This document shows positions 17,611-28,290 of a DNA stretch of 64,000 bases, one piece after another. Each line of letters starts with the position of its first letter. Within the stretch, counting starts at the first letter, position 1. Under the pieces are notes generated by a model. That model worked only from the letters and a program-made list of their open reading frames with translations, was not told the DNA's origin and did no database searches. Origin of the DNA: Actinokineospora globicatena (GTDB taxonomy: Bacteria > Actinomycetota > Actinomycetes > Mycobacteriales > Pseudonocardiaceae); contig NZ_JAMTCR010000002.1 of NCBI RefSeq assembly GCF_024171945.1, positions 1,488,001-1,552,000 on the forward strand, read 5' to 3'. Both the position numbers and the translations under genes were made by a program.

Positions 17611-20051
17611 CCATCGCGCCGGAGAACCCCACCACGACGAAGCCGCCGGTGCCGGAGGGCTACGTGCGGCTCGTCGTCGACGGCCACGAGGTGGACGCCC
17701 CCAAGGGCGAGCTGGTCATCCGCACCGCGGAGCGCCTCGGCATCCAGATCCCCCGGTTCTGCGACCACCCGCTGCTCGAACCGGCCGGGGCCTGCCGCCA
17801 GTGCCTCGTCGAGGTCGAGATGGGCGGGCGGCCGATGCCCAAGCCGCAGGCCTCCTGCACCATCACCGTCGCCGACGGCATGGTGGTCAAGACCCAGCTG
17901 ACCTCGCCGGTCGCCGACAAGGCGCAGCAGGGTGTGATGGAGCTGCTGCTCATCAACCACCCGCTGGACTGCCCGATCTGCGACAAGGGCGGCGAGTGCC
18001 CGCTGCAGAACCAGGCGATGGCGCACGGCCGCACCGAGTCCCGCTTCGTCGAGACCAAGCGGACCTTCGCCAAGCCGATCCCGGTGTCCACCCAGGTGCT
18101 GCTCGACCGGGAGCGCTGCGTGCTGTGCCAGCGCTGCACCCGGTTCTCCGCGCAGATCGCCGGTGACCCGTTCATCGAGCTGCTCGAGCGCGGCGCCCAG
18201 CAGCAGATCGGCATCGCCGAGGAGAAGCCCTTCCAGAGCTACTTCTCCGGCAACACCATCCAGATCTGCCCGGTCGGCGCGCTCACCAGCGCCGCCTACC
18301 GGTTCCGGTCCCGCCCGTTCGACCTGGTGTCCACCCCGAGCGTGTGCGAGCACTGCTCCTCCGGGTGCGCCGAGCGCACGGACTGGCGGCGCGGCAAGGT
18401 CATGCGCAAGCTCGCTGGCGACGACCCCGAGGTCAACGAGGAGTGGATCTGCGACCGGGGCCGCTTCGCCTTCCGCTACGCCACCCTCGGCGACCGGATC
18501 ACCCGGCCGCTGGTGCGCGACGCGGCGACCGGTGAGCTCGTCGAGTCCAGCTGGACCGAGGCGCTGCAGGTCGCGGCGGCCGGGCTGGTCAAGGCGCGCG
18601 ACGGCAAGGGCGTCGGGGTGCTCGCGGGCGGTCGGCTGACCGTCGAGGACGCCTACTCCTACGCCAAGTTCGCCCGGATCGCGCTGGGCACCAACGACAT
18701 CGACTTCCGCGCCCGGCCGCACTCGGCCGAGGAGCTGGAGTTCCTGGCGTCCACTGTGGTCGGCACCACCCCGGAGACCGGGGTGACCTTCACCGGCATC
18801 GAGCACGCCCCGGCCGCGCTGCTGGTCGCGCTCGACCCGGAGGAGGAGGCCCCGATCGTGTTCCTGCGGCTGCGCAAGGCGGCCCGCAAGAACCGGACGA
18901 AGGTCTTCCACCTCGGCCAGTGGACGACGCCGAGCGTCACCAAGACCAACGGCACGCTGCTCGCCTGTGTTCCCGGCAGCGAGCCTGCCGCGCTCGACGG
19001 TCTCGCCGCGCACGCCCCCGACGTCACCGCCGCCCTCGGCACCGCAGGGTCGGTGATCCTGGTCGGCGAGCGCGCCGCGCAGGTCCCCGGCCTGCTCAGC
19101 GCGGTGCTGCGGCTGGCTGGCTCGACCGGCGCCAAGATCGCCTGGATCCCGCGGCGGGCCGGTGAGCGCGGCGCGCTCGACGCCGGTGCCGCGCCGACCC
19201 TGCTGCCAGGTGGCCGCCTGGTCGCCGACGCCGACGCCCGCGCCGCGGTCGAGCAGACCTGGGGCCTGGCCGCCGGTTCGCTGCCCGCGACACCGGGCCG
19301 CGACACCGACGCGATCCTCGCCGCCGCCGACAACCACAAGCTCGACGGCCTGGTCATCGGCGGGGTCGACCCGTACGACCTGGCCGACCCGGAGCTGGCG
19401 CTGCGCGCGATCGCCGAGGCCGGGTTCGTGGTGAGCCTGGAACTGCGGCACAGCGCGGCGACCGCGCTCGCCGACGTGGTGCTGCCGATCGCCCCCGCGG
19501 TGGAGAAGTCCGGCAGCTACCTCAACTGGGAGGGTCGCCGCCGCGAGTTCGGCAGCACCCTGGAGAGCACCGGCGCGCTGCCCGACGGCCGGGTCCTGGA
19601 CTCGCTCGCCGTCGAGATGGACGTCGACCTGTTCACCCAGACCCCGGCCGCGAGCGCGGCCGACCTGGCCAGGCTCGGCTCGGTCGCCCGCTCGGCCACC
19701 GCCCCGGACGTCGCGGCCACCGCGGCGCCGACGGCCGGTGCCGGGCAGGCCGTGCTGGCGAGCTGGCGGCAGCTGCTGGACAACGGGTCGGCGCAGGACG
19801 GTGAGCCGAACCTGGCTGGTACCGCGCGCCAGGTCTACGCCCGGCTCTCGCTCAAGACCGCGACCGACCTCGGTGTCGCGGGAACCGCCAGGGTGGCGAC
19901 CGACCGCGGCGCGGTCACCGTGCCGGTTCAGATCGCGGACCTGCCGGACGGCGTTGTCTGGCTGCCAGGCAACTCCGCGGGCTCGACCGTGCGCAGGACC
20001 CTCGGGGTCGGCCACGGTGCCGTGGTGACGGTGAGTGGAGGCAATTCATGA
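17607..20051 (+). CDS. nuoG: NADH-quinone oxidoreductase subunit G
   Basis: An 814-residue Fe-S subunit of the peripheral arm. The N-terminal 240 residues hold the ferredoxin-like 2Fe-2S site ([10 protein letters not shown] ... [11 protein letters not shown]), the HxxxCxxCxxxxxC 4Fe-4S region ([18 protein letters not shown]) and [11 protein letters not shown] molybdopterin-oxidoreductase-like part begins near residue 250 with CEHCSSGC, the ligands of the extra N7-type cluster, and [10 protein letters not shown]. The molybdopterin fold is vestigial in complex I. The last 200 residues are Ala-rich and poorly conserved. Confidence 0.95.
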   Translation: MTIAPENPTTTKPPVPEGYVRLVVDGHEVDAPKGELVIRTAERLGIQIPRFCDHPLLEPAGACRQCLVEVEMGGRPMPKPQASCTITVADGMVVKTQLTSPVADKAQQGVMELLLINHPLDCPICDKGGECPLQNQAMAHGRTESRFVETKRTFAKPIPVSTQVLLDRERCVLCQRCTRFSAQIAGDPFIELLERGAQQQIGIAEEKPFQSYFSGNTIQICPVGALTSAAYRFRSRPFDLVSTPSVCEHCSSGCAERTDWRRGKVMRKLAGDDPEVNEEWICDRGRFAFRYATLGDRITRPLVRDAATGELVESSWTEALQVAAAGLVKARDGKGVGVLAGGRLTVEDAYSYAKFARIALGTNDIDFRARPHSAEELEFLASTVVGTTPETGVTFTGIEHAPAALLVALDPEEEAPIVFLRLRKAARKNRTKVFHLGQWTTPSVTKTNGTLLACVPGSEPAALDGLAAHAPDVTAALGTAGSVILVGERAAQVPGLLSAVLRLAGSTGAKIAWIPRRAGERGALDAGAAPTLLPGGRLVADADARAAVEQTWGLAAGSLPATPGRDTDAILAAADNHKLDGLVIGGVDPYDLADPELALRAIAEAGFVVSLELRHSAATALADVVLPIAPAVEKSGSYLNWEGRRREFGSTLESTGALPDGRVLDSLAVEMDVDLFTQTPAASAADLARLGSVARSATAPDVAATAAPTAGAGQAVLASWRQLLDNGSAQDGEPNLAGTARQVYARLSLKTATDLGVAGTARVATDRGAVTVPVQIADLPDGVVWLPGNSAGSTVRRTLGVGHGAVVTVSGGNS

Positions 20052-21349
20052 CCAGGGCCCAACTCCTGGCCGACGACCCGATCTGGCTGATCCTGATCAA
20101 GGCGGTCGTGCTGCTGCTGCTCGGCGCGGTGGCGACGATGGCAATGATCATCCTGGAGCGCAAGATCGTCGCCAGGATGCAGCACCGGCCCGGTCCCAAC
20201 CGGGTCGGGCCCAACGGCTGGTTCCAGTCCATCGCCGACGCGATCAAGCTCCCGTTCAAGGAGCAGATCATCCCGGACACCGCGGACCGGAAGGTGTACT
20301 TCCTGGCCCCGATCATGTCCACCATCCCGGCGTTCCTGGCCTTCTCGGTGATCCCGTTCGGCCCGGAGGTCTCGATCTTCGGCGAGCGCACCGTGCTGCA
20401 GCTGGTCGACCTGCCGGTCGGCGTGCTGGTGGTGCTGGCCTGCTCCTCGATGGGCGTCTACGGCATCGTGCTCGCGGGCTGGTCCTCCGGCTCCCCGTAC
20501 CCGCTGCTGGGCGGTCTGCGGTCGGCGGCGCAGGTGATCTCCTACGAGATCGCGATGGGACTGTCCATCGTGGCCGTGATCCTCTACTCGGGATCGCTGT
20601 CCACCGGTGACATCGTCGACAAGCAGGCCAGCGGCTGGTACTTCTACCTGCTGATCCCCAGCTTCGTCATCTACTTCATCTCGATGATCGGCGAGACCAA
20701 CCGGGCGCCGTTCGACCTCCCCGAGGCCGAGTCCGAGCTGGTCGGCGGTTTCCACACCGAGTACAGCTCGATGAAGTTCGCGCTGTTCTTCCTCGCCGAG
20801 TACGTCAACATGGTCATCGTCTCCGCCTTCTGCACCACGCTGTTCTTCGGCGGGTACATGGCGCCGTGGCCGATCTCGCTGATCGACGAGAACTACTTCA
20901 ACACCGGCTGGTGGCCGCTGCTGTGGTTCTTCGGCAAGACCTGGATCTTCCTGTTCGTCTTCATCTGGCTGCGCGGCACGCTGCCCCGGATGCGCTACGA
21001 CCAGTTCATGCGGCTGGGCTGGAAGGTCCTCGTCCCGGCCAACCTGGTCTGGATCGTGCTCGTGGTCGCGCTGCGCGCGATCCGCAACGAGAGCGAGATC
21101 TCGACCAGCACCTTCCTCATCGTCGGCGGCATCGCGCTGCTGGTGCTCATCGGCGTGGTGTTCCTGCTGCCCGAGCGGGCACCGGCGCCGGACGGGCCGG
21201 TCGTACCGGTCACCGGCGGTGGCTACCCGGTCCCGCCGCTCGACCTCAAGGTCCCGGACAAGGCCGACCTCAAGCCCAGGGTGCGCCGCAGGCGGGAGAA
21301 GGCGGCCGTCGGTGCGGGCGCCGACGTGCAGAAGGAGGCTGGGCAGTGA
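20048..21349 (+). CDS. nuoH: NADH-quinone oxidoreductase subunit H
   Basis: A 433-residue membrane subunit (ND1 homologue) at the junction with the peripheral arm. Eight or so hydrophobic helices are visible. The conserved loops are [16 protein letters not shown] near residue 40 and [19 protein letters not shown], whose acidic residues line the quinone tunnel. After the last helix ([13 protein letters not shown]) there is a soluble, basic C-terminal tail of about 70 residues common in actinobacteria. The ATG overlaps the nuoG stop. Confidence 0.96.
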   Translation: MTRAQLLADDPIWLILIKAVVLLLLGAVATMAMIILERKIVARMQHRPGPNRVGPNGWFQSIADAIKLPFKEQIIPDTADRKVYFLAPIMSTIPAFLAFSVIPFGPEVSIFGERTVLQLVDLPVGVLVVLACSSMGVYGIVLAGWSSGSPYPLLGGLRSAAQVISYEIAMGLSIVAVILYSGSLSTGDIVDKQASGWYFYLLIPSFVIYFISMIGETNRAPFDLPEAESELVGGFHTEYSSMKFALFFLAEYVNMVIVSAFCTTLFFGGYMAPWPISLIDENYFNTGWWPLLWFFGKTWIFLFVFIWLRGTLPRMRYDQFMRLGWKVLVPANLVWIVLVVALRAIRNESEISTSTFLIVGGIALLVLIGVVFLLPERAPAPDGPVVPVTGGGYPVPPLDLKVPDKADLKPRVRRRREKAAVGAGADVQKEAGQ

Positions 21350-21873
21350 GCATCTTCGACCCCCTCAAGGGGTTCGGCGTGACGTTCTCGACGATGTTCA
21401 AGAAGGTCGTCACCGAGGAGTACCCGGAGAACTTCCCCGGCACCGCGCCCCGCTACCACGGCCGCCACCAGCTCAACCGGCACCCGGACGGGCTGGAGAA
21501 GTGCGTCGGCTGCGAGCTGTGCGCGTGGGCCTGCCCGGCCGACGCGATCTTCGTCGAGGGCGGCGACAACACCGACGACGACCGCTACTCCCCTGGTGAG
21601 CGCTACGGCGCCGACTACCAGATCAACTACCTGCGCTGCATCGGCTGCGGCCTGTGCGTCGAGGCCTGCCCGACCCGGTCGCTGACCATGCTCAACGACT
21701 TCGAGCTCGCCGACGACGACCGGCAGCGGCTGATCTACACCAAGGAGCAGCTGCTGGCGCCGCTACTGCCCGGCATGGAGCAGCCGCCGCACCCGATGCG
21801 CCTCGGTGAGAACGAGCAGGACTACTACGTCAACGGCCCGCAGCTGGCTCGGAACGCGGAGGCGGCGAAGTGA
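21346..21873 (+). CDS. nuoI: NADH-quinone oxidoreductase subunit I
   Basis: A 175-residue ferredoxin-type subunit with two 4Fe-4S clusters (N6a and N6b). The ligands are in [12 protein letters not shown] (about residues 50-61) and [12 protein letters not shown] (about residues 97-108). The start is the GTG at 21346, overlapping the nuoH stop. Between the clusters, [20 protein letters not shown] is the usual linker. The stop overlaps the nuoJ GTG. Confidence 0.96.
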   Translation: MSIFDPLKGFGVTFSTMFKKVVTEEYPENFPGTAPRYHGRHQLNRHPDGLEKCVGCELCAWACPADAIFVEGGDNTDDDRYSPGERYGADYQINYLRCIGCGLCVEACPTRSLTMLNDFELADDDRQRLIYTKEQLLAPLLPGMEQPPHPMRLGENEQDYYVNGPQLARNAEAAK

Positions 21874-22706
21874 GCGCTCTCCTGTTGGCCCAGGAGGCCG
21901 CGACGCACGTCACCACCGGTGAGGCGATCGCGTTCTGGGTGCTCGGCCCGCTCGCCCTCGCTGGCGGGCTCGGCATGCTCTTCGCCCGCAACGCGGTGCA
22001 CTCGGCGCTGTTCCTGGTGCTGACCATGCTCAGCCTCGGGGTCATCTACATGGTCCAGCAGGGCCCGTTCCTCGGGTTCGTGCAGATCATCGTCTACACC
22101 GGCGCGATCATGATGCTGTTCCTGTTCGTGCTCATGCTGGTGGGCAGGGACTCCTCGGACTCGGTCGTCGAGGTGCTGCGCGGCCAGCGGTTGTGGGCCA
22201 CGGTGTTCGGCGTCGGGCTCGCGGTGCTGATCGTGGCCGCCGTCGCCCGCGCGTTCACCGACGTCCGGCCGGTCGGCCTGGCGGGCGAGACCGCGAACGG
22301 CGGCCAGGGCAACGTCTACAACATCGGCAAGGCCCTGTTCACCGACTACGTCTTCCCGTTCGAGCTGACCTCGGCGCTGCTCATCACCGCCGCCGTCGGC
22401 GCGATGGTGCTCGGCTACGTCGACCGGCACACCCGCGGCCGCAAGACGCAGAAGGAACTGGTCGAGGCCCGCTTCCGCGGTGAGCACGACCGGCCGTCCC
22501 CGCTGCCGGGTCCCGGCGTGTTCGCCACCTCCAACTCGGTCGCCACCCCGGCGCTGCTGCCCGACGGCTCGGTCGCCGAGGAGTCGCTCTCGCGGCTCAT
22601 CGACGCGACCGCCTCGGCCAAGCTCGACGAGGAGCGCAAGGCCGTCGCGGGCACCCTGCCCGGTCCGGACGCCCGCGCGCTCGCCCCAGGCAAGGAGGAG
22701 TCGTGA
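21870..22706 (+). CDS. nuoJ: NADH-quinone oxidoreductase subunit J
   Basis: A 278-residue ND6-like membrane subunit. Five hydrophobic segments fall in the first 180 residues, including the conserved [25 protein letters not shown] segment that contains the pi-bulge helix in known structures. The remaining 100 residues are hydrophilic and Ala/Glu-rich, a C-terminal tail longer than the enterobacterial protein but usual for actinobacteria. The GTG start overlaps nuoI, and the end overlaps the nuoK GTG. Confidence 0.94.
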   Translation: MSALLLAQEAATHVTTGEAIAFWVLGPLALAGGLGMLFARNAVHSALFLVLTMLSLGVIYMVQQGPFLGFVQIIVYTGAIMMLFLFVLMLVGRDSSDSVVEVLRGQRLWATVFGVGLAVLIVAAVARAFTDVRPVGLAGETANGGQGNVYNIGKALFTDYVFPFELTSALLITAAVGAMVLGYVDRHTRGRKTQKELVEARFRGEHDRPSPLPGPGVFATSNSVATPALLPDGSVAEESLSRLIDATASAKLDEERKAVAGTLPGPDARALAPGKEES

Positions 22707-23002
22707 CCCCGACGTACTACCTGCTGCTGTCCGCACTGCTGTTCACCATCGGCGCCGTCGGCGTCCTGGTGCGGCGCAACGCCATCGTGGTGTTCATGTG
22801 CGTCGAGCTGATGCTCAACGCGGTGAACCTGTCGCTGGTGACGTTCTCGCGGATCAACGGCGGTCTTGACGGCCAGATCATGGCGTTCTTCGTGATGGTC
22901 GTGGCGGCGGCCGAGGTGGTGGTCGGTCTGGCGATCATCATGTCGATCTTCCGGACCCGCCGGACCGCGTCGGTCGACGACTCCAACCTGCTGAAGTACT
23001 AA
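22703..23002 (+). CDS. nuoK: NADH-quinone oxidoreductase subunit K
   Basis: A 99-residue ND4L-type subunit with three membrane helices. The second carries the conserved acidic residue in [18 protein letters not shown]; the third has the second key Glu in [18 protein letters not shown]. Both belong to the proton-pathway chain of glutamates. The GTG start overlaps the nuoJ stop. Twelve bases separate it from nuoL. Confidence 0.95.
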   Translation: MTPTYYLLLSALLFTIGAVGVLVRRNAIVVFMCVELMLNAVNLSLVTFSRINGGLDGQIMAFFVMVVAAAEVVVGLAIIMSIFRTRRTASVDDSNLLKY

Positions 23003-23014
23003 GGGGAACCTCCG

Positions 23015-24970
23015 GTGACGGGAACCATCAACCTCGCGGCCGAGGTTCAGCAGGCCTCCGGGGTCGCGAACCTCGCGTGGCTGCTGCTCGTGCTGCCCGC
23101 CTTCGGCGCGGCCGTGCTGCTGATCGCGGGCCGCCGCGCCGACAAGTGGGGCCACCTGCTCGGCAGCGCCACGGTCATCGGCGCGTTCGCCTACGCCGTG
23201 CTGCTGTTCTTCGACACGACGTCGTTGGCCGCCGACGACCGCACCCGCGAAGCGCACCTGTTCGACTGGATCTCGATCCACAGCCTGAACGTCGAGTTCG
23301 GACTGCGGCTCGACCCGCTGTCGCTGACCTTCGTGCTGCTGATCACCGGGGTCGGGTCGCTGATCCACATCTACTCCATCGGCTACATGTCCGACGACCG
23401 GGACCGGCGGCGGTTCTTCGCCTACCTGAACCTGTTCGTCTCGGCGATGCTGCTGCTGGTGCTCGGCAACGGGTTCGTGACCCTCTACTTCGGCTGGGAG
23501 GGCGTCGGTCTCGCCTCCTACCTGCTGATCGGCTGGTACCAGGGCAAGGACTTCGCGGCCACGGCGGCGAAGAAGGCGTTCCTGATGAACCGGGTCGGCG
23601 ACGTCGGCCTGGCGCTGGCGATCTTCCTGATGTTCAAGAACATGGGCAGCACCCAGTACTCGGTGGTGTTCGACAAGATCGGCGAGCAGTCGACCGGCGT
23701 GATCGTGGCCATCGGCATCCTGCTGCTGCTCGGCGCCTGCGGTAAGTCGGGCCAGTTCCCGCTGCAGGCCTGGCTGCCGGACGCGATGGCCGGTCCGACA
23801 CCGGTGTCCGCGCTGATCCACGCCGCGACGATGGTGACCGCGGGCGTCTACCTGATCGCCCGCTCCAACCCGCTGTACTCGCTGCCGCAGGCCGAGGACG
23901 CCCGGCTGGTCGTGATGATCGTCGGCGCGGTGACGCTGCTGATCGGGTGCGTCATCGGCTGCGCCTACGACGACTTCAAGAAGGTGCTGGCCTACTCGAC
24001 GGTCAGCCAGATCGGCTACATGATCCTGGCCGTCGGCCTCGGCCCGGCCGGGTACGCCTTCGGCATCCTGCACCTGCTCACGCACGGCTTCTTCAAGGCG
24101 GGGCTGTTCCTCGGTGCCGGTTCGGTCATGCACGGCATGAACGACGAGGGCGACATCCGCCGACTCGGCGGGCTCGCCAAGAAGATGCCGATCACCTTCA
24201 TCACCTGGACGCTGGGCTACCTGGCGCTGATCGGGTTCCCGTTCCTGTCCGGCTACTTCTCCAAGGACGCCATCATCGCCGCGGCGTTCAGCGAGGGCGG
24301 CAGCCGCGGCTGGATCTTCGGCGGCATCGCGCTGCTGGGCGCGGGCCTGACCGCGTTCTACATGACCCGCCTGCTGATCCTGGTGTTCCTGGGCAAGCCG
24401 CGCTGGGAGAACCTCAAGAGCGAGGACGGTCGGGCCTACCACCCGCACGAGTCCGGCTGGACCATGACGCTGCCGATGATCGTCCTGGCGGTCGGCTCGG
24501 TCGGCGCGGGCGCCATCCTCTCCGGCGTGCTCCCCGAGTGGCTGGCCCCCACCCTCGGCGAGCTGGTCGAGGAGCACGGTCCGCTCTCGCACACCGTGAT
24601 CGCGATCCTGACCGTGGCCATCTCGGCCATCGGCGCGGGCATCGCCTTCGCCCTGTTCGGTCGCCGCGAGCAGCCGGTCACCCGGCCGCAGCGGGTGTCC
24701 TTCCCGGTCCGCGCCGCGCGCGCCGACCTCTACGGCAACCACCTCAACGAGGCGCTGTTCGCCCGCCCCGGCGTCTGGCTCACCAGGTTCCTGGTGTTCG
24801 TCGACAACCGCGGCGTCGACGGCCTGGTCAACGGCATCGCGGCGGGCCTGGGCGGTAGCTCGGGTCGGCTGCGCAGGCTGCAGACCGGCTTCGTCCGCTC
24901 GTACGCGCTGTCCATGCTCGGAGGGTCGATCCTGGTGATCGCCGCACTGCTGATGGTGAGGTTCGCATGA
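23015..24970 (+). CDS. nuoL: NADH-quinone oxidoreductase subunit L
   Basis: A 651-residue antiporter-like subunit (ND5 homologue) with about 16 helices and the long lateral helix near the C-terminus. Key blocks are YFGWEGVGLASYLLIGWY (containing the essential Glu), GKSGQFPLQAWLPDAMAGPTPVSALIHAATMVTAGVY (Lys and His of the proton channel) and LAYSTVSQIGYM. The GTG at 23015 follows AAGGGGA. The ATG of nuoM overlaps its stop by four bases. Confidence 0.96.
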   Translation: MTGTINLAAEVQQASGVANLAWLLLVLPAFGAAVLLIAGRRADKWGHLLGSATVIGAFAYAVLLFFDTTSLAADDRTREAHLFDWISIHSLNVEFGLRLDPLSLTFVLLITGVGSLIHIYSIGYMSDDRDRRRFFAYLNLFVSAMLLLVLGNGFVTLYFGWEGVGLASYLLIGWYQGKDFAATAAKKAFLMNRVGDVGLALAIFLMFKNMGSTQYSVVFDKIGEQSTGVIVAIGILLLLGACGKSGQFPLQAWLPDAMAGPTPVSALIHAATMVTAGVYLIARSNPLYSLPQAEDARLVVMIVGAVTLLIGCVIGCAYDDFKKVLAYSTVSQIGYMILAVGLGPAGYAFGILHLLTHGFFKAGLFLGAGSVMHGMNDEGDIRRLGGLAKKMPITFITWTLGYLALIGFPFLSGYFSKDAIIAAAFSEGGSRGWIFGGIALLGAGLTAFYMTRLLILVFLGKPRWENLKSEDGRAYHPHESGWTMTLPMIVLAVGSVGAGAILSGVLPEWLAPTLGELVEEHGPLSHTVIAILTVAISAIGAGIAFALFGRREQPVTRPQRVSFPVRAARADLYGNHLNEALFARPGVWLTRFLVFVDNRGVDGLVNGIAAGLGGSSGRLRRLQTGFVRSYALSMLGGSILVIAALLMVRFA

Positions 24971-26571
24971 GCACCTCCTCGACCGGGTCCTGGCTGCTGG
25001 CGGCGTTGCTGCTGCTGCCGCTGGTCGGTGCCGCCGTCGTGGTCGCGCTGCGCGGCAACGACAGCACCGCCAAGGCCGCCGCGCTGGCCTTCTCGATCGC
25101 CGAGTTCGCGCTCGCCATCGTGGCTTGGGTCCAGTTCGAGCCGGGCGGTGCCCGGCTGCAGCAGGCCTTCTCGTTCGACTGGATCCCGGCCTTCGGCGTG
25201 CACGTCTCGTTCGCCGTGGACGGCATCGCGCTGGCGATGATCGCGGTCATCGGCCTGCTGGTGCCGCTGGTGATCGGCGCGGGCTGGCTGGACAAGCTGC
25301 CCGAGGGCCGCACCAAGGGCGGCTTCTTCGCGCTGATCCTTCTGGAGCAGGCGCTGACCGTCGGCGTGTTCGCCGCGACCGACGTGTTCCTGTTCTACGT
25401 GCTGTTCGAGATCATGCTGATCCCGATGTACTTCCTGATCGGCTCCTACGGCGGGGCGCGCAGGCAGTACGCGGCGGTCAAGTTCTTCCTGTACTCGTTC
25501 CTCGGCGGCCTGATCATGCTGGCCTCGGTGATCGGCTGCTACGTGCTGGCCGTCGAGCAGAACGGCACCGGCACCTTCGAGTGGGCCGAGCTGGTCAAGG
25601 TGGTCAGCACCGCGCCGCTGGAGACGCAGATCTGGCTGTTCCTCGGCTTCTTCGCGGCCTTCGCGATCAAGGCGCCGCTGGTGCCGGTGCACACCTGGCT
25701 GCCCGACGCCACGGCCGAGGCGCCGATCGGGGTCGCCGTCCTGCTGGTCGGCATCCTGGACAAGGTCGGCACCTTCGGCTTCCTGCGCTACCTGCTGCCG
25801 ATGTTCCCCCTGGCCAGCAAGGAACTCGCGCCGCTGGTGCTGGTGCTCGCGGTGGCAGGCGTGATCTACGGCTCGATGCTGGCCACCGGGCAGCGGGACA
25901 TGAAGCGGTTCCTCGCCTACGTCTCGATCGCCCACTTCGGCTTCATCGCGCTGGGCATCTTCGCCTTCAGCTCCCAGGCGATGGTCGGCTCGGTGACCTA
26001 CATGGTCAACCACAGCCTCGCCACCGGCATGCTCATCCTGGTGGTCGGCATGGTCATCGCCCGCGGCGGTTCCAGCCGGGTCGCCGACTACGGCGGCATG
26101 GCCAAGCTGACCCCGGTGCTGGCGGCCATGCTGCTCATCGCGGGCCTGAGCTCGATGTCGCTGCCGGGCACCAACTCGTTCGTCAGCGAGTTCCTGGTGC
26201 TCATCGGCTCCTTCCCCAACGCACCGGTCTACACGATCATCGCCACGGTCGGCATGGTCCTCGCCGCGCTCTACGTGCTGTGGCTCTACCAGCGGGTCAT
26301 GCAGGGACCGGTGCGCGGTGACGCGCTGGTCGGCGCCGCGGGCGGTCCCGGCACCATGGTCGACCCCGCGGTCGGCGCGAAGAAGGCGATCGCGGACCTG
26401 AGCGGTCGGGAGAAGCTGGTCCTCGCCCCGCTGGTGGTGCTGATCATCGGGCTCGGGTTCTTCCCGAAGCCCGTGCTCGACGTCGTGACTCCGGCCGTGG
26501 ACGCCACGATGTGCCAGGCGGCCCTGGCCGACCCGGTCCAGTCTGGAGAGAGGCAGTTGCAGTGTCGGTGA
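24967..26571 (+). CDS. nuoM: NADH-quinone oxidoreductase subunit M
   Basis: A 534-residue antiporter-like subunit (ND4 homologue) with about 14 helices. Conserved blocks are FYVLFEIMLIPMYFLIGSYGG (Glu of the proton channel), KAPLVPVHTWLPDATAEAPIGVAVLLVGILDKVGTFG (Lys/His) and YVSIAHFGFIALGIF. The start is the ATG at 24967. The 3' end runs 10 bases into nuoN if nuoN uses its first GTG. Length is typical of high-G+C Gram-positives. Confidence 0.96.
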   Translation: MSTSSTGSWLLAALLLLPLVGAAVVVALRGNDSTAKAAALAFSIAEFALAIVAWVQFEPGGARLQQAFSFDWIPAFGVHVSFAVDGIALAMIAVIGLLVPLVIGAGWLDKLPEGRTKGGFFALILLEQALTVGVFAATDVFLFYVLFEIMLIPMYFLIGSYGGARRQYAAVKFFLYSFLGGLIMLASVIGCYVLAVEQNGTGTFEWAELVKVVSTAPLETQIWLFLGFFAAFAIKAPLVPVHTWLPDATAEAPIGVAVLLVGILDKVGTFGFLRYLLPMFPLASKELAPLVLVLAVAGVIYGSMLATGQRDMKRFLAYVSIAHFGFIALGIFAFSSQAMVGSVTYMVNHSLATGMLILVVGMVIARGGSSRVADYGGMAKLTPVLAAMLLIAGLSSMSLPGTNSFVSEFLVLIGSFPNAPVYTIIATVGMVLAALYVLWLYQRVMQGPVRGDALVGAAGGPGTMVDPAVGAKKAIADLSGREKLVLAPLVVLIIGLGFFPKPVLDVVTPAVDATMCQAALADPVQSGERQLQCR

Positions 26572-28154
26572 TGTCCTCCGTGCTCCTGCTCGCCCAGGAG
26601 CAGGCGCCCGCCGCCCCGGTCCGGGCCGAGGCGCCCCCGGTGACGGCGATCTGGCCGATCCTCATCGTGCTGGGTGCCGCGTGCCTGAGCGTGCTGTTCG
26701 AGGCCCTGCTGCCCAAGGACCTGCGGTGGTCCTTCCAGGTCGCGTTGACCCTGCTGACCATCGCGGCCGCGGGCGTCAAGCTGATCACCTACGTCTCCGA
26801 CGCGCCCGCCGCGGGGGAGACGGCGATGTTCGGCACGCTCGCCGTTGACCGGCCCGCGCTGTTCTTGTGGGGCACGCTGCTGGCGCTCTCCTTGGGCGCC
26901 GTGCTGCTGATCGCGGACCGCTCGGTCGAACCGGGCGGTTCGTTCGTGGCCACCGCCGCGATCCGGCCCGGCACCGTGCAGGACCGCGCCCAGGTCGCCT
27001 CCACCGGCATGCAGACCGAGGTCTTCCCGCTGACGCTGTTCGCGCTCGGCGGCATGATGACCTTCTGCGCGGCCAACGACCTGCTGACCATGTTCGTCGC
27101 GCTGGAAGTGCTGTCGCTGCCGCTGTACCTGATGTGCGGCCTCGCCCGCCGTCGCCGCCTGCTCTCGCAGGAAGCGGCGGTCAAGTACTTCCTGCTCGGC
27201 GCCTTCGCCTCCGCGTTCTTCCTCTACGGTGTCGCGCTGCTCTACGGCTACGCGGGCTCGGTCCGGCTGGCCGACATCGCCGAGGCTGCCGCGGGCAGTG
27301 ACCGCTCCGACACGCTGCTGTTCGCGGGCATGGGCCTGCTGGTGGTCGGCCTGCTGTTCAAGGCGGCCGTCGGTCCGTTCCACACCTGGACCCCGGACGT
27401 CTACCAGGGCGCGCCGACCCCGGTCACCGCGTTCATGGCCGCCTGCACCAAGGTCGCCGCGTTCGGCGGGATCCTGCGCGTGCTGCAGGTCGCGCTGGAG
27501 TCGACCCAGTGGGAGTGGCGCGGGGTGCTGTGGGGCGTGGCCATCGTGTCGATGGTGATCGGCGCGGTGCTCGGCCTGACCCAGACCGACGTCAAGCGCA
27601 TGATCGCCTACTCCTCGGTGGCGCACGCGGGCTTCCTGCTCATCGGCTCCATCGCGGTGACCGACAAGGGCCTGTCCAGCACGCTGTTCTACCTGCTCAC
27701 CTACGGCTTCACCACGATCGCCACGTTCGGCGTGATCAGCCTGGTGCGCGACTCCTCCGGTGAGGCGACGCACCTGTCGCAGTGGGCAGGCCTGGCCAAG
27801 CGGTCGCCGCTGCTGGCCGGGGTGTTCACCTTCCTGCTGCTCGCGCTCGCGGGCATCCCGCTCACCAGCGGGTTCGTCGGCAAGTTCGTGGTGTTCGAGG
27901 CCGCGCTGTCCGACGGCATGGGCCCGCTGGTCGTGGTGGCCCTCGTGGCTTCCGCGGTGGCCGCGTTCTTCTACCTGCGGGTGATCGTGCTCATGTACTT
28001 CAGCGAGCCCGCCGCGGACGGTCCGACGGTCACCGTGCCGGGGGCGTTCACCACCGCCGCGATCACCCTCGGGGTCATCATCACGCTGCTGCTGGGCATC
28101 GCCCCGGCGTTCGCGCTCGACTGGGCGTCGAGCGGCGTGTTCGCCATCCGGTAA
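26562..28154 (+). CDS. nuoN: NADH-quinone oxidoreductase subunit N
   Basis: A 530-residue antiporter-like subunit (ND2 homologue), last gene of the nuo operon. Blocks include FVALEVLSLPLYLMCGLARR (channel Glu), LLFKAAVGPFHTWTPDVYQGAPTPVTAFMAACTKVAAFG and IAYSSVAHAGFLL. Three closely spaced starts are possible: GTG 26562, GTG 26568 and ATG 26571. The first is preferred because GGAGAG lies about 10 bases upstream. A hairpin terminator lies 22 bases after the stop. Confidence 0.95.
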   Translation: MSVMSSVLLLAQEQAPAAPVRAEAPPVTAIWPILIVLGAACLSVLFEALLPKDLRWSFQVALTLLTIAAAGVKLITYVSDAPAAGETAMFGTLAVDRPALFLWGTLLALSLGAVLLIADRSVEPGGSFVATAAIRPGTVQDRAQVASTGMQTEVFPLTLFALGGMMTFCAANDLLTMFVALEVLSLPLYLMCGLARRRRLLSQEAAVKYFLLGAFASAFFLYGVALLYGYAGSVRLADIAEAAAGSDRSDTLLFAGMGLLVVGLLFKAAVGPFHTWTPDVYQGAPTPVTAFMAACTKVAAFGGILRVLQVALESTQWEWRGVLWGVAIVSMVIGAVLGLTQTDVKRMIAYSSVAHAGFLLIGSIAVTDKGLSSTLFYLLTYGFTTIATFGVISLVRDSSGEATHLSQWAGLAKRSPLLAGVFTFLLLALAGIPLTSGFVGKFVVFEAALSDGMGPLVVVALVASAVAAFFYLRVIVLMYFSEPAADGPTVTVPGAFTTAAITLGVIITLLLGIAPAFALDWASSGVFAIR

Positions 28155-28176
28155 CCCCAGATCGGTTGTCCTGTCG

Positions 28177-28210
28177 CGAAGGCCACCTCCCACCCGGGGG
28201 GTGGCCTTCG
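28177..28210 (+). terminator. Hairpin terminator after nuoN
   Basis: Perfect 11-base arms CGAAGGCCACC (28177-28187) and GGTGGCCTTCG (28200-28210) enclose a C/G-rich loop that can add three more pairs. No T-tract follows, as is common for actinobacterial I-shaped terminators. It would end the nuo transcript before the polyprenyl synthase gene. Confidence 0.8.
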
Positions 28211-28290
28211 AGACATCCAGGCCTGGTCACGCCGGGATGCCAAGTAGGCTCGGCATTCCACAGCCACAGCTGATCAGGAGTGCCGCCGCC

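Noticed and set aside
17589-20015. An 808-codon open frame antisense to nuoG, and similarly long antisense frames over nuoL/K (22415-24742) and nuoM/N (26286-28193)
   Set aside because: Their products are low-complexity Arg/Gly/Asp/Gln-rich, as expected when the complement of high-G+C coding sequence stays open. The plus strand carries clear nuo genes.
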